Shown piece by piece: positions 34,201 through 37,940 of a stretch of DNA of 37,940 bases. The position numbers and the translations under genes were made by a program. The notes below the pieces were generated by a model, which was not told where the DNA came from, searched no databases, and was given only the letters and a program-made list of their open reading frames with translations. Source of the stretch: Prevotella merdae. GTDB taxonomy: Bacteria > Bacteroidota > Bacteroidia > Bacteroidales > Bacteroidaceae. Each line of letters opens with the position of its first letter. Within the stretch, counting starts at the first letter, position 1. The stretch is from contig NZ_LT985324.1 of assembly GCF_900290275.1 (NCBI RefSeq), forward strand, positions 958,073 to 996,012, given 5' to 3'.

Positions 34201-34725
34201 TACATAATAAAGGTAGGTAGAAAACACTATGGAATATTCGGATTTTGCGTATACAAGACGACGTTGCTGACGTGCATCAAGCAAGTTCTCATCTTCTTGA
34301 AGACGCCTCATACACTCTTGCGCCTGTTGGGTGTAATGATAAAAGTTCTTGTTCTCGGAACGGCGTTGGCACAATCGCATAAGCTGTACATTGGCAACCA
34401 ACAACTCAAGCTGATTGTCTGTGTTTTGAAGCACCTCGTTAAGCATTGTGTCGGCCTTGGCATAATTCATCCTAACTATATTTACAAAAGCGAGATTGTT
34501 AAGCGCTTCGGCCTTGCCATTAGGATACGAAGCCGACATAGCCAAAGCCTGAGAAGCAAAATGCTGTGTAGAATCAAGGCTGCGATAATGATAAGAATAG
34601 GCTGCGTCGTTAAGGCGGTTTACTTTTGGCCTGATATTATCAGGTCCACATGCAGTAAATGTGCCCAACAAAAGCAACATTAAAAGTATATGTACATAAC
34701 GTGAAGGTTGTACGTGTTTACCCAT
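31201..34725 (-). CDS. Giant orphan sensor kinase, DUF5112/DUF5113-like
   Basis: The start at 34725 gives 1174 residues with a lipoprotein-like or uncleaved signal (LLMLLLLGTFTAC, Cys26); an in-frame ATG 33 bases upstream lacks this advantage. Order: periplasmic TPR-like domain (about 30-400), membrane span (405-425), coiled coil (440-490), DHp-like helix (485-545), HATPase (595-710; Asn607, DNGCGM 635-640, GHGFGL 665-670), a second span (711-730), a second periplasmic helical region (731-870), a third span (871-893) and a cytoplasmic C-terminal domain (894-1174). The DHp position corresponding to the H-box His is Ala493 (ASTVTPL). A KHETMYYPSR motif (His1014) lies in the last domain. No response regulator is adjacent. 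Promoter at 34769-34797. Confidence 0.8.
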   Translation of the reverse strand: MGKHVQPSRYVHILLMLLLLGTFTACGPDNIRPKVNRLNDAAYSYHYRSLDSTQHFASQALAMSASYPNGKAEALNNLAFVNIVRMNYAKADTMLNEVLQNTDNQLELLVANVQLMRLCQRRSENKNFYHYTQQAQECMRRLQEDENLLDARQQRRLVYAKSEYSIVFSTYLYYVGQHLKSSEVLSEIDPVGPIVKDTAQLLAYYYNIGAGGVLNARSHDELMQSEFDYLMRCYLLSRQYNYNFWEANSMQAISEHLQVYSDRRKLMQNNVQEIDYLNVYMMPDSLLAGNLAQRALEIFEQYGDVYQTAGAWRTLSEAYRSISDYQSALVCLENALKRDTAINAAPDLVASIREQLSIVYAAIDNKAQSDYNRNIYLDLQDYSRQDRFLEARAEQLNVSLRQLDMMIVAVIVIIVLIVVMLVYFGYWRHKHNNVPSIDELRKPLDEWKKDSLKRIESLKDAVEETKEDTLVSANKLNRLRERNIEQRAKVWLASTVTPLISRMQREIATLRLVGRSEKRKACMDYIMQLLDSIDASNRQLTHWIQLKQGDFQLRVESFCLAQLFEMLKQNSMTFRLHGIDLDVKSTDSVVKADRVLTLFMLNTMVENARRYTPSGGVVSVSSVDTDEYVEISIADNGCGMTDEQASDVFKHKLINDTTNTDTEHGHGFGLINCKGIIEKYRKLSAIFKVCTIGVESKIGVGSRFYFRLPKGIVRIAIVAIMLAGGSQLFANNIEKKELATARANAFADSAYFSNVKGNYMRTISFADSCLHYLNQSYAMAHPAATRKSKLLRLNGDYPAKAAELTWLRDSAKVDFNIILDIRNETAVAALALHKWNLYNYNNTVYTQLFREVSADNTLASYVYTMQKANNNRNIAIIMLVALLLGIFPAYYLLYYRQRMHLHLYIDQINSINNVLKDKHTTTDYKLHKIDEIWKLNGQDAKNDALSYTAKKCPKVFLSLFNEIRSCLEEDNKLVGKLADAQNDASDQLRRVEMDSDRLYVSCNVLDNCLSSLKHETMYYPSRLKQLIASEDSTVDDNVLAELAEYYKTLYTTLISHAANVLNTAGTLAAPNVSINLLLAILRKKNKGKKPKIVERETADNYIDVDIILDSLYAISPVGLFSSLTPDVDFLVCCQIMRDLGEYTGARACGISARSDNGTLLVSLKMPSAIWQGVR

Positions 34726-34768
34726 TATATCAATATATATAAAATAAGTACTTGGCAATTAATGATTA

Positions 34769-34797
34769 CAAAGATATACAAAAAACATCAACCTCAA
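34769..34797 (-). promoter_or_regulatory. Promoter of the sensor kinase gene
   Basis: On the minus strand TTG (34797-34795), 18 bases and TATCTTTG (34776-34769) form a full consensus match, with the ATG 44 bases downstream of the -7 element. Confidence 0.75.
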
Positions 34798-34872
34798 TAA
34801 TTAGATGTAAATATTTTTATGTTAAAGCCACAAAAAATAGGCTGTGCATTCACACAATTCAAGTTTTTGTCG

Positions 34873-34880
34873 TACCTTTG
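34873..34880 (+). promoter_or_regulatory. -7 element of the LacI-type regulator gene
   Basis: TACCTTTG lies 46 bases before the ATG at 34927, divergent from the sensor kinase promoter. No TTG is seen at the -33 position, which could point to activation by another factor. Confidence 0.55.
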
Positions 34881-34926
34881 CAAGCAAAATTAATCAAAAT
34901 AACCAAGTGAACCTCGTCAATAGTAA

Positions 34927-35988
34927 ATGGAGAAAATAAGAATTAAAGACATCGCAGAAAGAGCAGGGGTCTCTGTAGGTACCGTAGACAGAGTGCTGCA
35001 CAACCGTCCTAATGTTTCAAAACCAGCAAGAGAAAAGGTTGAAGAAGCACTAAAAGAGATGAATTATCAGCCGAATGTCTATGCCAGCGCATTGGCTTAC
35101 AACAAGTCATATGTATTCAATATGCTTCTACCCCAACATGAATCGGAAGCTTATTGGGAGGAAATAGAACAAGGCGTAAAAAAAGCAATTGACGTGAGAC
35201 GCGACTTTCATATCGATGTGAAACTGCTGTATTACGAGCGATTCAACAATGCTTCTTTCATCGAAAAATACAAAGAATGTCTTAGTTCTAATCCTAATGG
35301 AGTGATTATTGTCCCTGCCGAAATCGAAGTAACAAGAGAATTCACAGACAAACTGCACGAGCTACAGATTCCATTTATCATGCTCGACTCTTATATGCCA
35401 GACCTTAAGCCTCTGTCTTTCTTTGGACAAGATTCTTTCTGTAGTGGCTATTTCGCAGCAAAGATGCTTATGCTTATAGCTTCTAACCAAAAGGAGATAA
35501 TGCTATTTAAACAAATAAAGGACGGACGCGTTACAAGTAAGCAGCAGGTAAACAGAGAGGTTGGATTTCGTCACTATATGCACGACCACTTCCCTAATAT
35601 CAAAATCACAGAGTTCTGCATCCCATTCAAAGGAACACGAAGCGAATACGACAGCATGATTAAGGAGTTCTTTGAGAAGCATCCTGATGTGCACCATTGC
35701 ATAACGCTCAATTCTAAAGCTCATATTATAGGCGAGTACTTGCTGCGCAACAATATTCGCGACATACAGATTATGGGATATGACATGGTTGCAAAGAATG
35801 CTGAATGTCTGCGTCAAGACAGCATCTCTTTCCTTATCGCCCAGCATGGATATCAACAAGGATATAGCTGTGTTGACACTTTGTTTAAAGCTATCGTGCT
35901 ACGCAAGAAGGTGCAACCAGTAAACTATATGCCTATAGAATTGCTCACAAAAGAAAATGTAGACTTCTATCGACGTACACAGTTGTAG
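34927..35988 (+). CDS. LacI-family transcription regulator
   Basis: The 353-residue protein has an N-terminal LacI helix-turn-helix (IKDIAERAGVSVGTVDRVLHNR, residues 5-26), the hinge region and a periplasmic-binding-protein-like effector domain (about 62-345). The second helix GTVDRVLH replaces the common ATVSRVLN, a variant seen in Bacteroidetes members. It probably senses a sugar or related small molecule. The antiporter gene starts 36 bases downstream with no terminator, so the regulator may control that gene and its own promoter. The effector is unknown. Confidence 0.9.
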   Translation: MEKIRIKDIAERAGVSVGTVDRVLHNRPNVSKPAREKVEEALKEMNYQPNVYASALAYNKSYVFNMLLPQHESEAYWEEIEQGVKKAIDVRRDFHIDVKLLYYERFNNASFIEKYKECLSSNPNGVIIVPAEIEVTREFTDKLHELQIPFIMLDSYMPDLKPLSFFGQDSFCSGYFAAKMLMLIASNQKEIMLFKQIKDGRVTSKQQVNREVGFRHYMHDHFPNIKITEFCIPFKGTRSEYDSMIKEFFEKHPDVHHCITLNSKAHIIGEYLLRNNIRDIQIMGYDMVAKNAECLRQDSISFLIAQHGYQQGYSCVDTLFKAIVLRKKVQPVNYMPIELLTKENVDFYRRTQL

Positions 35989-36024
35989 ACTGTGATTCGT
36001 TTACAAATTAGCTCTTTATAAATT

Positions 36025-37311
36025 ATGGCAAACAACAAGAAAGGATTTCTGGCACTTAGTCCGCTACTGGTGTTTATTTTTATATATCTTGTCACATCTA
36101 TAGTGGCAGGCGACTTCTATAAAATGCCCATCAGCGTGGCCTTTATGCTATCAAGTATCTATGCTGTAGGCATGGCTGCATATGGCAAGGGTCTTAAAAA
36201 CAGCATTGACACATTTAGCCGTGGTGCCAGCGCTCGCAACATAATGCTGATGTTGTGGATCTTTATTCTTGCTGGAGCCTTTGCCAATGCCGCAAAAATG
36301 ATAGGAGCTGTAGACGCTACGGTAAACGTTATGCTGTCTATACTTCCAGACAATATGTTGTTGCCAGGATTGTTTCTTGCAACGTGTTTTATCAGTCTGT
36401 CGATAGGTACAAGTGTAGGCACTATTGTTGCCCTTGTACCTATTGCCGCAGGACTTGCACAATCTACGGGTATGAGTTCTGCACTTCTAACTGCAATAGT
36501 AGTGGGCGGAGCTTTCTTTGGCGACAACCTTTCATTTATTTCTGATACAACGATAGCTGCCACAAGTTCGCAGGGATGCAGTATGAAAGACAAGTTCCGT
36601 GTCAACTTCTTCATCACTTTGCCTGCTGCTATCATTACTCTTGCCATATACACATTTTTAGGAACCGACCTGCATACCAATACTTGCACTCATGGGGCCA
36701 ATATTGTGAAGGTGATTCCCTACTTTGCTGTACTTATAACTGCAATAGCCGGGCTTGATGTTATGACTGTACTTGTTTTAGGCATTTCATTAACTGGTAT
36801 TGTTGGTATTGCAACAGGAACCACTAACTTATTTGACTGGATGCACTCTATGGGAGACGGCATTATGGGTATGGGCGAACTTATTATTGTAACCATGCTT
36901 GCCGGTGGTTTGTTCGAGATAGTAAAAAGCAAGGGAGGTGTAGAATATATCATAGAATCTATATCTTCGCGCATAAAAGGCAAACGTGGTGCCGAAGCTG
37001 TAATAGGTCTACTGGTGGCTGTAATTGACATCTGCACAGCAAACAATACTGTGGCCATAATATCTGTTGGAAATATTGCAAAGCGTATTGGCGAGAAGTA
37101 TGGACTTGACCGTCGAAAGACTGCCAGTCTGCTTGACACATGCTCGTGCTGCATGCAAGCTATTATACCATATGGAGCACAAATGCTGATGGCATCAGGA
37201 CTGTCAAAGGTTAATCCGGTAAACATAATTCCTTACTTGTACTACCCTTTCGTACTTGCCATATGCGTTGTGTCTGCTATTTTATTGCGTCTGCCTAGAA
37301 GATACTCATAA
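36025..37311 (+). CDS. nhaC: NhaC-family sodium/proton antiporter
   Basis: The 428-residue inner-membrane protein has about eleven spans and NhaC-family marks: SIGTSVGTIVALVPIA and GGAFFGDNLSFISDTTIAAT in the first half, and a matching CTANNTVAI and LDTCSCCMQAIIPYGAQ pattern in the second. Members exchange sodium for protons, and some exchange organic acids (malate/lactate type). The close link to a LacI-type regulator leaves room for a substrate other than sodium. The gene follows the regulator by 36 bases. Confidence 0.88.
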   Translation: MANNKKGFLALSPLLVFIFIYLVTSIVAGDFYKMPISVAFMLSSIYAVGMAAYGKGLKNSIDTFSRGASARNIMLMLWIFILAGAFANAAKMIGAVDATVNVMLSILPDNMLLPGLFLATCFISLSIGTSVGTIVALVPIAAGLAQSTGMSSALLTAIVVGGAFFGDNLSFISDTTIAATSSQGCSMKDKFRVNFFITLPAAIITLAIYTFLGTDLHTNTCTHGANIVKVIPYFAVLITAIAGLDVMTVLVLGISLTGIVGIATGTTNLFDWMHSMGDGIMGMGELIIVTMLAGGLFEIVKSKGGVEYIIESISSRIKGKRGAEAVIGLLVAVIDICTANNTVAIISVGNIAKRIGEKYGLDRRKTASLLDTCSCCMQAIIPYGAQMLMASGLSKVNPVNIIPYLYYPFVLAICVVSAILLRLPRRYS

Positions 37312-37365
37312 GTTTGGCGCAAAGGCGCAAAAAAAAGAAAACCACATTAATAATAATGTACCGAC

Positions 37366-37940
37366 ATGAATATTATTAAGAGAAACTTTCTACGACTGTT
37401 GCGACTTGGCGCTTTCGGCGAAAACGAGGTTATAGAGCCAATGTCTAAGTTTAAGTGGGAGGTGATATTTCATATTGCCAATATTCACAATGTTGTTGGT
37501 GTCATCTTTGATGGTATTGCTAAAAACAAGGAGAACGAGGCGCTTATCCCACAAGACATTATACTTAAATACAAGAAGATATTGGATGAAGAAGGCTATG
37601 GCATCAAGTCTCAAACCACGGGGTCAAGACCTTCTGTACAGCTTCCTGATGCAGGCCTTTCACATATGTGCAACGGCTTTCTTAATGCTCGTCTTAAACG
37701 CATAAGAGAAAATGAGCCTCAATCGACAGATGCTTCTGTAGAGACTCTTAATATGCTTGACATCATCGTGCAAGCAACAGAATGTACCATGACATACGGT
37801 TTGTCTTTTGCTACAATACTCCGAATTGGCATCTATCTTAGGGTGGATGGTGACAAAATCGATTTTGTTAAATTGGAAAATTGGTTACGCAAGCTAAACC
37901 TAACACGTATGGCGCAACTTGAAGGAAGCATTCTTATTGA
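37366..37940 (+). CDS. Hypothetical protein, NTP-transferase-5-like (partial)
   Basis: An open frame starts at ATG 37366 and runs off the right edge after 191 codons. It begins MNIIKRNFLRLLRLGAFGEN and continues EPMSKFKWEVIFHIANIHNVVG. The layout and the later DGDKIDFVKLENWLRKLNL stretch recall the uncharacterised nucleotidyltransferase family (PF14907-like) common in Bacteroidales. No catalytic GS-x-D signature is visible in the part present. It lies 54 bases behind nhaC. The assignment is tentative. Confidence 0.5.
   Translation, partial: MNIIKRNFLRLLRLGAFGENEVIEPMSKFKWEVIFHIANIHNVVGVIFDGIAKNKENEALIPQDIILKYKKILDEEGYGIKSQTTGSRPSVQLPDAGLSHMCNGFLNARLKRIRENEPQSTDASVETLNMLDIIVQATECTMTYGLSFATILRIGIYLRVDGDKIDFVKLENWLRKLNLTRMAQLEGSILI

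Overview
The window looks like a Bacteroidales chromosome, most likely Prevotella or a close relative. The evidence is the Bacteroidetes-type promoters (TAnnTTTG at -7, often with TTG about 18-22 bases upstream), AT-rich translation starts with almost no Shine-Dalgarno sequences, and family content: an EF-G2 paralog, a GLPGLI protein paired with an outer-membrane barrel, a DUF5112/DUF5113-like sensor kinase, an ISAon1-type ISL3 element and a PTP/DPP-type S9 peptidase. I saw no rRNA, tRNA or CRISPR array.

Layout. Bases 1-660 hold the tail of a probable transposase gene and a mosaic of dispersed intergenic repeats. hemW (minus) and the EF-G2 gene (plus) diverge from about 1800-1988. A complete ISL3 element (4365-5788, 8-base target duplication) lies behind EF-G2. 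It is followed by a second copy of the repeat mosaic, a GH25 lysozyme, a zinc-ribbon membrane protein, a possible 19-residue CxxC peptide on the minus strand, an ABC-F ATPase and glycerate kinase. Next come two short operon-like pairs: peroxiredoxin with an SLC13 transporter, and a MetA-type homoserine acyltransferase with a U32 protein. A membrane zinc-ribbon lipoprotein follows.

Bases 18100-23400 look like an accessory island. It contains a 22-base tandem array, the GLPGLI/outer-membrane pair, a decayed IS1380 5' end running into five 75-base repeats that are open on both strands, and nested inverted repeats. The minus-strand block 23490-31044 carries cysE, an rRNA methyltransferase with a basic repetitive tail, the S9 peptidase, purD and two membrane proteins. 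An orphan giant sensor kinase (31201-34725) diverges from a LacI-type regulator, which is followed by an NhaC-family antiporter and a truncated gene at the right edge.

Most genes are housekeeping or nutrient-related: haem-enzyme maturation, starvation-linked translation, methionine, cysteine and purine synthesis, peptide degradation, and ion or organic-acid transport. The less ordinary material is (1) the sensor kinase, whose usual H-box position holds alanine while a H-E-x4-P motif sits about 340 residues beyond the ATPase; (2) at least four families of dispersed intergenic repeats, one of which supplies the stop codons of two unrelated genes; (3) the dual-strand-open 75-base array; (4) the tiny CxxC peptide; and (5) residue changes that predict altered chemistry in EF-G2 and MetA.
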